Origin: an uncultured Bermanella sp.
GTDB lineage: Bacteria; Pseudomonadota; Gammaproteobacteria; Pseudomonadales; Oceanobacteraceae
Length of the DNA: 64,000 nt
Direction of reading: 5' to 3'
Assembly (NCBI GenBank): GCA_913058575.1
Contig: CAJXRF010000011.1
Span: forward strand, 20,016 to 84,015
The translations under genes and the position numbers were made by a program. Positions 35,506 to 43,033 of this stretch are shown here, in pieces (position 1 is the stretch's first letter; every line of letters begins with the position of its first letter). Below the pieces are notes generated by a model. It was not told the origin of the DNA. It worked only from the letters and a program-made list of their open reading frames with translations, and searched no databases.

Positions 35506-36106
35506 AAGCTTCTCCCATAGCATCAAAAACTTTACCATTGGCTTCACCCATAATACTGGCACGGTAATAAGTGGCCACATCACTGGCAGCAATACCCGAG
35601 CGGCTATCTATGCCCCACTGTTCCATGGTTTCTTTCACCATACTTGGGCTTACTGCATTTATTTTTTTACCCTCCGTTAGTTCTAGCGCGGCCGTGGCGA
35701 CAAAGGCATTCACCGCAGCGACTCCCATGGCAATGGCGGCTGTGCCTGGCATAGGATGGTTTGAAGCTTGTCCCGAGGTTAGGGTAATTGAACCCCCTTC
35801 ATTTAAATATTCTAGGCCAATGCGCACTAGGTTCACCTGCCCCATTAATTTATTATTCAGTACCGTGGCATAACCGGCGTCCGGCATTTCTTGCAGGCTG
35901 CCCATTTCACCATTGCCCGCCATGCTCACGATGGCATCGACCTTTCCTGCTTTTTTATATAGCGCCAGAATCGATTCTTTGCTCTCAATGTCTACGATAA
36001 AGTCGCCATGACTGTGACCCACAGCAATGACCTCGTTGTCTTTTTGTAAATTTTCTACCATGGCTTTACCGATAATGCCGTTGGCACCGATTGCTAAAAT
36101 TTTCAT
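35492..36106 (-). CDS. Short-chain dehydrogenase in the dehalogenase operon
   Basis: This short SDR of 204 residues begins MKILAIGANGIIGKAMVENL, an atypical Rossmann motif (GxxGxxG). It continues with VDAIVSMAGNGEMGSL, GGSITLTSGQASNHPMPGTA and KINAVSPSMVKETMEQWG. The catalytic YxxxK is absent (the corresponding region reads AIAMGVAAVNAFV), as in the small YwnB/CsgA-like short-chain group that some databases label short-chain dehydrogenase. I start at 36106, eight bases after AAGGAATT; the ORF-track start is longer and unsupported. The gene begins 14 bases after the DhlA-like gene. In the operon it might act on the alcohol released by dehalogenation, but the missing Tyr/Lys makes this uncertain. 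Confidence 0.85.
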   Translation of the reverse strand: MKILAIGANGIIGKAMVENLQKDNEVIAVGHSHGDFIVDIESKESILALYKKAGKVDAIVSMAGNGEMGSLQEMPDAGYATVLNNKLMGQVNLVRIGLEYLNEGGSITLTSGQASNHPMPGTAAIAMGVAAVNAFVATAALELTEGKKINAVSPSMVKETMEQWGIDSRSGIAASDVATYYRASIMGEANGKVFDAMGEAYVTA

Positions 36107-36120
36107 AAATAATTCCTTAA

Positions 36121-37107
36121 TTAAAATTGTGTTATTTGTAACCAATCAAGCATCGTGTTGGCGAGCTGATCGGATTGATCTTCTTGTAAAAAGTGCGAAG
36201 CATTTTCGATCGTAATATGAGGCTGGTGTTTTGCCCCACTAAAATTCTGCTGAATTTTTTTGTCGTAATCACGCTCTGCCAAGAACGGATCTCTATCACT
36301 AAACATGGTTAATACCGGATGCGGCCATTGCTTAAGTTTTTGCCAGTCAGCATTTACGCCATCTAAATCAGAGGCAACAATTTCGGGCATCTTACGGGGC
36401 CCCGCATAATATTCTGGGTTTGGAAAAGGCGCGTTATACGCTTGCATCTCAGCAGGGCTTAATTGGCGAGTGGTGAGTAATTGTAAAATCTGGCCAAGAT
36501 CCAATTGTTTTGCGTGGCGGAAATATCCAGCCCAGTTGCCATAATTAATCTTGTTGGCAAAACTTTCGATACTGGCTTTACCCGCCATGGCCGCTAATAC
36601 TTTAAGCACCTTAGGCACCATAAATTTTTCTAAGCCTTTCATTTCGGCCAGCGCGGTATTCGAAACCACCACACGATCTAACCACTGAGGCTGCTGCGCT
36701 AAAACTCGCAAACCTATCATGCCGCCCCAATCCTGAAAGAACGCCGCCCCGTGGTTAATTCCCAACTGCTGTACAAAACTGTGCATCCATTTCACATGGT
36801 TAGAGTAAGTGTGGCTGTCTGCACTAATGGGTTTATCTGACTTACCAAAGCCCATTAAATCTGGGGCAATGACCCGATAACCTGCTGCTACTAAGGTGGG
36901 AATCATATGGCGATACAAATAGCTCCAAGACGGCTGACCGTGAAATAGAAAGATGACCTTTTGCTGTGCATTATCAGCTGCTCGACCTTCATCAAGATAA
37001 TGCAGACGCATGCCATCAACCTGCATGTAATGGGGCTTAAACGGATAATCACTAAGGTTTTCAAACGCTTCATCCGGTGTTCTTAAGGTATTGGCTTTAA
37101 TCTTCAT
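36121..37107 (-). CDS. Haloalkane dehalogenase, HLD-I (DhlA)-like
   Basis: This 328-residue alpha/beta hydrolase resembles Xanthobacter DhlA: FLFHGQPSWSYLYRHMIPTL, VIAPDLMGFGKSDKP, FFQDWGGMIGL (nucleophile Asp126, halide-binding Trp127), the cap segment MQAYNAPFPNPEYYAGPRKM, acid candidate in MFSDRDPFLAER and catalytic His305 in NASHFLQED. Trp192 in the cap is a candidate for the second halide-binding Trp. It is the first gene of the operon, divergent from a LysR gene. Haloalkane dehalogenase is the best call; a haloacetate dehalogenase or epoxide hydrolase of the same fold remains possible. Confidence 0.85.
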   Translation of the reverse strand: MKIKANTLRTPDEAFENLSDYPFKPHYMQVDGMRLHYLDEGRAADNAQQKVIFLFHGQPSWSYLYRHMIPTLVAAGYRVIAPDLMGFGKSDKPISADSHTYSNHVKWMHSFVQQLGINHGAAFFQDWGGMIGLRVLAQQPQWLDRVVVSNTALAEMKGLEKFMVPKVLKVLAAMAGKASIESFANKINYGNWAGYFRHAKQLDLGQILQLLTTRQLSPAEMQAYNAPFPNPEYYAGPRKMPEIVASDLDGVNADWQKLKQWPHPVLTMFSDRDPFLAERDYDKKIQQNFSGAKHQPHITIENASHFLQEDQSDQLANTMLDWLQITQF

Positions 37108-37173
37108 ATGGCGACCCTCACTTCTGGCGTTTGATGGCTGTACTCATTGCATAGAGCTACTTTAGGCCAAGTA

Positions 37174-37227
37174 ATGGTCAGTAAAAAGCATAGCTTTTTG
37201 TACATCTACGTCATATTATTTGACCAT
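37174..37227. promoter_or_regulatory. Nested inverted repeats in the dehalogenase/lysR divergent promoter
   Basis: ATGGTCA and TGACCAT form distant arms (37174-37180 and 37221-37227), and AAAAAGC ATA GCTTTTT (37183-37199) is a compact repeat between them. These are candidate operator elements for the LysR protein. Confidence 0.45.
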
Positions 37228-38077
37228 GACGAATCTAGAGCACTTCCACGTAATTGAAGCCATCTGCACCGAAGGCAGCTTTCAGAAAGCCAGCGAGAAA
37301 CTGCATAAGGTACGCTCTGCGGTGTCTTATTCGGTAAAGCAGGTAGAGGATTACTATGGCCTACAGATATTCAACCGCCAAACCTACCGGCCCGAGCTAA
37401 CCGCAGAAGGTAAGGTATTAATTACCCAAATACGCCGCCTGTTGAGGCAAGCCAATGAATTCGAAAGCTTTGTCAGTGAAATGAAAGGTGATAATGAAAC
37501 GGAAATAAGACTCGGCGTCAGCTCAATTTTTCCCATCGAAAAAATCACCGACTTATTGATTACACTTAAAAAAGAATTTCCTCGCACCACCGTTCATTTA
37601 GAAATAGAAGTGGCCTCGGGAGAAAGAATGTTATTAGAAGAGAAAGTAGACATCGGTATTTATGGCACACCCAGCCGCCATAAGCTTATTGATCACAAAC
37701 AAATCGACACGCTCAATATCCCTTTAGTGATATCCGATAAGCTGCCACTAAAAAACAGCGCACACGTCACCGAGGCTGACCTAGCCAGCTACCCGCAAAT
37801 TATTATCAAATCCACCGACCGACAATCACCAGATACCAATATAGTCGATGATGCGGCCAAGTGGTATGTTACCGACCAATACACCAAAAAGAGCTTAATT
37901 ACTTCCGGCCTTGGCTGGGGCAGAATGCCCATCCACCTTGTTGAAAAAGAATTAAAAGATAAAAGCTTAATTTCGCTGGATACTCAGGGAGAGCTAAATC
38001 TTCCCATTTATATCGCCAAGTTAAAAAATAAAGTGCAAGGGCCCGTAGCCCAAAGAATATGGAGTCACTTCCTATAA
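37226..38077 (+). CDS. LysR family regulator, divergent from dehalogenase operon
   Basis: This 283-residue LysR protein has the N-terminal helix-turn-helix (GSFQKASEKLHKVRSAVSYS, then IFNRQTYRPELTAEG) and an effector domain with EIRLGVSSIFPIEKITDLLI and KVDIGIYGTPS. The FQKASEKLHKVRSAVSYSVK wording places it in a branch different from the other two LysR proteins in the window. I take the ATG at 37226; the ORF-track start is a TTG two codons earlier. It lies 118 bases from the DhlA-like gene and probably regulates that operon. Confidence 0.9.
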   Translation: MTNLEHFHVIEAICTEGSFQKASEKLHKVRSAVSYSVKQVEDYYGLQIFNRQTYRPELTAEGKVLITQIRRLLRQANEFESFVSEMKGDNETEIRLGVSSIFPIEKITDLLITLKKEFPRTTVHLEIEVASGERMLLEEKVDIGIYGTPSRHKLIDHKQIDTLNIPLVISDKLPLKNSAHVTEADLASYPQIIIKSTDRQSPDTNIVDDAAKWYVTDQYTKKSLITSGLGWGRMPIHLVEKELKDKSLISLDTQGELNLPIYIAKLKNKVQGPVAQRIWSHFL

Positions 38078-38199
38078 ACACCCATAACTAATATTTAAAA
38101 ACAGACCGGGTATTTGCAAAGGAAATAACAAGATAGCAGCAGTGTGAAATTAATTAAGCTATATCACAATGTTTTGTAGCCGAGCCCAATATACTCTGA

Positions 38200-38221
38200 A
38201 TAGGCGGATTCCTCCGCCTAT
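38200..38221. terminator. Terminator-like hairpin between lysR and monooxygenase genes
   Basis: ATAGGCGGA TTCC TCCGCCTAT is a perfect 9-bp GC-rich stem between the convergent LysR and FAD monooxygenase genes. No long T-tract follows on either strand. Confidence 0.6.
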
Positions 38222-38253
38222 GAGCAGTGCCTTTTGAAATCGAATTCAGCTGA

Positions 38254-39831
38254 TTATTCTTGCTCACCCTCCCCTTTACGCAATAACACCCGTCCCCTGG
38301 GTTCGTTGCCTTCATGCAGCACTACATCGGAATGCAAAAACTGCGCAGCCTCGGCCGAGCCTTTCACTTTTGCAGCGCTGCGTTCTAACATTTCTGCTTC
38401 AAACTCGGTTAACACACTTTCCCTAATACCTTCCTTACGCCAATCCGCTAAGGGCCGACAGCCTTTTGTAATCGTCCTGGCCAGTGATATCGCATCTAAC
38501 AAAGCTTGATTGGCCCCCTGCCCTTTGAATGGGCTCATGGGGTGGGCGGCATCGCCGATTAATGTCACTTTATCCCCCATGGCGCTTTTCGATAATAGCT
38601 CGGGTTCGAGCTGTGCACGGTCATACACTGGGTAACCGGAAACCTGTTCGAACTGAGTAGCCATTAAAATTTGCGGGATAGGGTCGTGCCATTGGCAGCG
38701 GCGCATGGCTTCTTTCTTTAGGGCGTGAGGGCCTTTTTCACTTAATGCCCGAGCTTCGTTCTCTGCCATGGGAAAGCTCAATTGCCACATGACCGAATCA
38801 GCGGTAAAGGGCATCATATAAATACGATCATGGCCATTGGCGGTTTGGAATACCGTGGCCGAATCTAATAAGGGATGCAGCAAACTGTCTTGAGCATGGT
38901 TGTGCTGCTCGTCTTTAGGCGCAGAATTCACCTTTAAACCTTTAATGGCTTCTAATGGACAAATCCCCAAGATCACCATGCAATCTAGGTAACGAAGCGG
39001 ACTGGCCTGTTCGCCAATTATTAAGCGCCGCACCGAACTGCGAATGCCATCGGCCCCCACCACAAGATCCGCCTTAGCGTGCTTAATGTACCCGTTAGGA
39101 TTTTTGTCACTTTTCACGTGAAAGGCTAAATCAACCTCTTGCCCTTCTTTTTTAACAAGGCTCACCAATTGATGTCCCCACTGTACCTTTTGGTGGCCGC
39201 CCAATTGCTCAAGCAGCTCTTGGCGCAATGCTTGTCTAGCAATATGCACATTGGTGCGCTTAGGGCGGGATTTCAAAGCTTGTGGCTGTAAGTCTTTAAT
39301 GCCCCAATCGGCAATGATCTTTCCATCTGGCGTGTGTACCACATGGCGGATGGAGGTGACCCCTTCTTTTAACGAGAAGACCCCCAACCCTTCAATGGCA
39401 CGACTGGCTTGTTGCAAGGTAAGGCCATAACCTTGAGAGCGGGTACTAAAGCCAATGTCGCGTTCGTAAAGCGTGAAAGGAATGCCGCGATGCATACAGG
39501 CCACAGCCAAGGCCACGCCTCCAATGCCCGCGCCAATAATCGCAACATGGGGATACGCTTGCAGGGTCGGCTCTTTAACAGGTTCTGTACTAGGTTTTTT
39601 ATCCGTGTCTTGATGAAAAACAGCTTGGCTAGCCGCCACTAAGCCCGAGCCTTTGCAGTGTAAACAATTTTCTAAATGGGGTACCGGGCGCACAGGAGGC
39701 GTGCCTTGGTCATTATTCTTTTCAAATTCGGCCAGTTCCCTTTGATAGCGCAGTTTTACTTTCTTGCGCAACCGCCTACTTTTTTTACCCAAGCCTTTGC
39801 ATTCAAGACAAATGGTCCAGTTATGTTTCAT
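38254..39831 (-). CDS. FAD-dependent monooxygenase with N-terminal CxxCxGxG zinc-knuckle-like region
   Basis: This 525-residue protein has an N-terminal extension of about 90 residues with two DnaJ-like knuckles, CLECKGLGKKSRR and CLHCKGSGLVA, separated by a charged helix. From about residue 93 it is a PHBH/UbiH-type flavoprotein: VAIIGAGIGGVALAVACMHR (FAD dinucleotide motif), ADLVVGADGIRSSVRRLI (DG motif) and KVTLIGDAAHPMSPFKGQGA (GD motif). Such enzymes hydroxylate aromatic or related compounds with NAD(P)H. The Cys pairs could bind one zinc and may act in partner binding. It is convergent with the LysR gene. The substrate is unknown. Confidence 0.88.
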   Translation of the reverse strand: MKHNWTICLECKGLGKKSRRLRKKVKLRYQRELAEFEKNNDQGTPPVRPVPHLENCLHCKGSGLVAASQAVFHQDTDKKPSTEPVKEPTLQAYPHVAIIGAGIGGVALAVACMHRGIPFTLYERDIGFSTRSQGYGLTLQQASRAIEGLGVFSLKEGVTSIRHVVHTPDGKIIADWGIKDLQPQALKSRPKRTNVHIARQALRQELLEQLGGHQKVQWGHQLVSLVKKEGQEVDLAFHVKSDKNPNGYIKHAKADLVVGADGIRSSVRRLIIGEQASPLRYLDCMVILGICPLEAIKGLKVNSAPKDEQHNHAQDSLLHPLLDSATVFQTANGHDRIYMMPFTADSVMWQLSFPMAENEARALSEKGPHALKKEAMRRCQWHDPIPQILMATQFEQVSGYPVYDRAQLEPELLSKSAMGDKVTLIGDAAHPMSPFKGQGANQALLDAISLARTITKGCRPLADWRKEGIRESVLTEFEAEMLERSAAKVKGSAEAAQFLHSDVVLHEGNEPRGRVLLRKGEGEQE

Positions 39832-40173
39832 TGCTCACTTTTCCATCTGCCCTAGAATTACCCGCGACTCGTTTCCCTTCAATTATAAACATTATAATTG
39901 ATAGCTGAATATTGAGACTGGCGTTTTGTTGGGATTATAACTTTTATTAATGGCTTGGGCGGTTAGTTTAACAAAAACAGGACATAAAAGATGGAAATTA
40001 GATTTGTACACTAGTCAGTTGAATCAATGGATGTAACCCTTAAAACACTAATTGATTAAGAGGATATTTCGCAGCCTAAAATGCAAATAGCCAAATAGAA
40101 ATCCTTTTCCCTAAACCCTTTCAAAATAATATTCTCTGTGCCCTCTTAATATGGTTTCATGGTGTTTTTAATG
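39832..40173. other. Intergenic region, nothing recognised
   Basis: This 340-base AT-rich stretch separates two minus-strand genes. I see no ORF with a ribosome site and no strong terminator; it should contain the monooxygenase promoter. Confidence 0.5.
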
Positions 40174-40944
40174 TCATCTGTCTGCTGCATTGGTGAAGGG
40201 AAGCAAACACATTTGGTCACAAAGATCATGATGTATGGCGTGATACAACATTTTTAACTGGGGGGCTAAGTCCGAAATATAATATTCACTTTGTAAATAA
40301 AACAAAGCCCTTGTGCCATACAGCTGTGTTTCATCGCCCACTTGTATAAAAGGAAAACCAAACTGTTTAAAGCGCGCCATTAGGCTTGGTTCCATCATCA
40401 CCAGTACACCTGAATGATTACATATGTCGGCAAAAGCCGCGGCGGCTAAATACAAGCCCATGGCGATATTAGGGAAACTTCGTTTTTCTTGTTCGCTGTA
40501 AACGGTTTCTGGGTCTTGGTTTGAAAAAACAAACGGCACTTTATCTTCGTCTTTTCGCTGGCGAAACGATGATAAAACCGCCAAGCGGGAAACTTCGCCA
40601 AAGCTGCCCCTAGGCAATGCATCTGTATCTAAAACATCTTTACGAAGACAGTGGGCACTGTTTTTTTCAAAAGGCAGTTTGAAATTAGGATTATCGGTGG
40701 GTGGAATAACCAAACGAATGCAACCGGCAAACACTCCACTGCGCTTGTGTTGCAGTAAACAGTGGTAGGCGCAATCATCAAACTCATCGATTTCCATCTG
40801 ATGCTCGTTGGTAGGCAACCAAGCCATTTCTTCACAATAAACGCTATGGCGAATTCTAAAGGCCTCTTGCCTTAATGCCTTGGTATCGGCAAAACAGATT
40901 TTAAAGTGCTGGCTGAAATTATCGGTAATGGAATACTGGCTCAT
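40174..40944 (-). CDS. PEP-CTERM/exosortase-associated acyltransferase (N-acyl amino acid synthase type)
   Basis: This 256-residue GNAT-fold protein matches the exosortase-system-associated acyltransferase pattern: EAFRIRHSVYCEEMAWLPTN, EIDEFDDCAYHCLL, VFAGCIRLVIP, FGEVSRLAVLSSFRQRK and NIAMGLYLAAAAFADICNHSG. Related to LuxI-like and N-acyl amino acid synthases, it probably joins a fatty acyl group to an amino compound. I start at the ATG at 40944 (MSQYSITDN), preceded by AAGGAATAA; the ORF-track start adds 39 residues without support. No exosortase or PEP-CTERM gene is beside it. The nearest protein with a sorting-type tail is the lipoprotein encoded at 43034. Confidence 0.85.
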   Translation of the reverse strand: MSQYSITDNFSQHFKICFADTKALRQEAFRIRHSVYCEEMAWLPTNEHQMEIDEFDDCAYHCLLQHKRSGVFAGCIRLVIPPTDNPNFKLPFEKNSAHCLRKDVLDTDALPRGSFGEVSRLAVLSSFRQRKDEDKVPFVFSNQDPETVYSEQEKRSFPNIAMGLYLAAAAFADICNHSGVLVMMEPSLMARFKQFGFPFIQVGDETQLYGTRALFYLQSEYYISDLAPQLKMLYHAIHHDLCDQMCLLPFTNAADR

Positions 40945-41521
40945 GTTTATTCCTTGATGCGGTTCACAAGAATTCGATCTTTGCTTAAAGCATAAATTAG
41001 AATTTAATTTCAGCTGCCTCTTTTTGTTAGTTTTATGTTCACTTGGTAAGCAAAAGTACAAAAATTATTACCGAGGGTAAAGATCCTGATTCAGTTGAGT
41101 CATTTGAGGTGTTTCAAGAATTGAGCCGCCCTTGGTGTCGATCTAGTTCCTTCCCAATTAAACCGCCCATAATCCCTTTTTAAACTTTTTCAATGCTTTC
41201 AGGCATGGCTAACAGATGGCATATTTCAAATAAGTAAAACGCTCTCATTTATTGGGGTGGGAAGCATGGTAAACACTAGAGCCAGTACCGCCTTATGTAA
41301 GCTCTTAATTGCGAAAGAATAACGAATAAATAGAGTGTTAGTAAAAGACAAAAGCCTCAAGCCCGTCACACTTTCCTGACCCTAGCCCATTAACCCTGAA
41401 GCATTTACCCAGAGAAGGCGAAAAAAGACTGAATTATTGCCGCCAAAGTGGCTCTTTTTGGTTATAATTGCGCCGAAATTTAAGCGCCACCCATTTATAG
41501 TTAGTTTATACAGGTAAACGA
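40945..41521. other. Divergent intergenic region with the ppaC promoter
   Basis: No supported ORF in about 580 bases. The + strand TATAAT at 41463 is a good -10 candidate for ppaC. Confidence 0.5.
41463..41468 (+). promoter_or_regulatory. Candidate -10 box of ppaC
   Basis: A perfect TATAAT lies 53 bases before the ppaC ATG. A matching -35 is poor (TTGCCG at 20-base spacing). Confidence 0.4.
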
Positions 41522-42481
41522 ATGGCTTTTTTTGATCTAGAAACACCCGAAAACAACGAAACAGACAAGCTAGTGTGGTTAGGCCACCTTAGCCCAGATA
41601 GCGATACCATTGGTTCTGCTATTGGCGCTGCCGAGTTATTTGGTGGTGAAGCAAGACGTGCCGGTGAATTGAACAAAGAAACTGCCTTTGTAGTAGATTA
41701 CTGTGGTGTTGAAGTGCCTAAGATGATTTCTAAGGTCGAAGGCCAGAAAGTAGGCTTGGTAGATTTCAACCAGAAGACCCAGCTACACAAAGACGTCGAT
41801 AACAAAGACATTGTGGCCATCATTGATCACCATGCCATTCAAGATCAGCCCATTACCTTCAATACGGCCATGTCAGTAGACATTCGCCCTTGGGGCAGTG
41901 CAGCCACTATTTTGGCAGATCGTTTTGAAAAAATGGGCAAAGACATGACCCCAACCACGGCTTGCATGTTATTGGCTGGCATTTTATCTGATACGCTAAT
42001 TTTTGAATCCCCTACTACTTGCCCGTTCGACAAGCCTTTCGCTGAAAAGCTGGCTAAAATTGCAGGCATTGAAGATTTATACGATTTTGGCCAAAAAATG
42101 ATGGAAGCCAAATCAGACCTTGCCGACGTTAGCACTTACGATGTGTTAAAGGGCGACTTTAAGCACTACGAAATCAACGGCAAAAAAGTGGGGTTTGGTG
42201 TGGCAGAAACTTTATTGCCAGAACAGCTACTAGACCGTAAAGCAGACTTGTTAGCGGAAATGAAAGGTGAAAAAGCCAAGCAAGGTTTAGATTTTATCTT
42301 CTTCGCCATTGTGGATACCAAGACTAAAAATTCGCACCTAGTGATTTATTCAGATGCAGAAGCCGAACTGGCCGCTAAAGCCTATGGCGAAGCCACTGCC
42401 GAGCAGTTAATGTACTTACCGGGCATGATGTCTCGTAAGAGCCAATTAATGCCAGCGGTACAAGCGACACTTTCTGCTTAA
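41522..42481 (+). CDS. ppaC: Manganese-dependent inorganic pyrophosphatase (family II)
   Basis: This 319-residue protein is a family II pyrophosphatase of the DHH superfamily: LVWLGHLSPDSDTIGSAIGA (metal-binding GH-x3-DxD), KVGLVDFNQ, IVAIIDHHAIQD (DHH motif), RPWGSAATIL, and C-terminal DHHA2 part ending PGMMSRKSQLMPAVQ with the RKxQ substrate-binding motif. It hydrolyses pyrophosphate to phosphate in the cytoplasm using manganese. It has the usual length without regulatory CBS insert. It is monocistronic, with a strong terminator 52 bases downstream. The position of all motifs makes this a confident call. Confidence 0.95.
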   Translation: MAFFDLETPENNETDKLVWLGHLSPDSDTIGSAIGAAELFGGEARRAGELNKETAFVVDYCGVEVPKMISKVEGQKVGLVDFNQKTQLHKDVDNKDIVAIIDHHAIQDQPITFNTAMSVDIRPWGSAATILADRFEKMGKDMTPTTACMLLAGILSDTLIFESPTTCPFDKPFAEKLAKIAGIEDLYDFGQKMMEAKSDLADVSTYDVLKGDFKHYEINGKKVGFGVAETLLPEQLLDRKADLLAEMKGEKAKQGLDFIFFAIVDTKTKNSHLVIYSDAEAELAAKAYGEATAEQLMYLPGMMSRKSQLMPAVQATLSA

Positions 42482-42532
42482 TTAAGAATACTTAAAGTAT
42501 TCGACTACAGAGTGTTTGTTTAAAGACTCTGC

Positions 42533-42564
42533 AAAAAAGGTGAAGCAATTGCTTCACCTTTTTT
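42533..42564 (+). terminator. Terminator after ppaC
   Basis: AAAAAAGGTGAAGC AATT GCTTCACCTTTTTT is a perfect 14-bp stem with a T-tail. Confidence 0.92.
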
Positions 42565-43033
42565 GTGCTTACAATTAAAAATCAACATTCCTTCCCCCTG
42601 AATTCCAAAGCTAAATCGATGAATTCTTTTGCAGTAATTCAATAAAGCCCTTCATATAACCAAGTAAAGATTATGGCAAGGTAACAACAGCTCAAGATCG
42701 CTTTGACCAAACCGCATTAATGGTTGTGTGACAGTTTCAACTTAATTCAGCCTCGGCTCAGCACCCACCTTGTTCTTAGTGAACAAAATCACTCACTGAA
42801 GGTTCCTGCGACGGAATTTATTAGAAGCCTAGTGTGTATTGCTTGCCATCGTTATTATGGGTGTCGTTAGACATAACAACGCAAAAGCCAGATTTGTACT
42901 TTAAAGTATCTGATAGGTGCCTCATGCCAACTTTTGATTCATTCTTTTTATTCATTGGCGAGGCAGGAAAAGAGAGATTGAATTTACACTCATTAAAAAG
43001 TAAGGGCCTCATTGGGCCCATGAGCACTTCGCG
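42565..43033. other. Intergenic region between convergent genes
   Basis: No well-supported gene. Two overlapping ORFs on opposite strands near 42821-43037 lack ribosome sites; the minus-strand one ends SNDTHNNDGKQYTLGF and could be debris of a gene tail. Confidence 0.4.
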
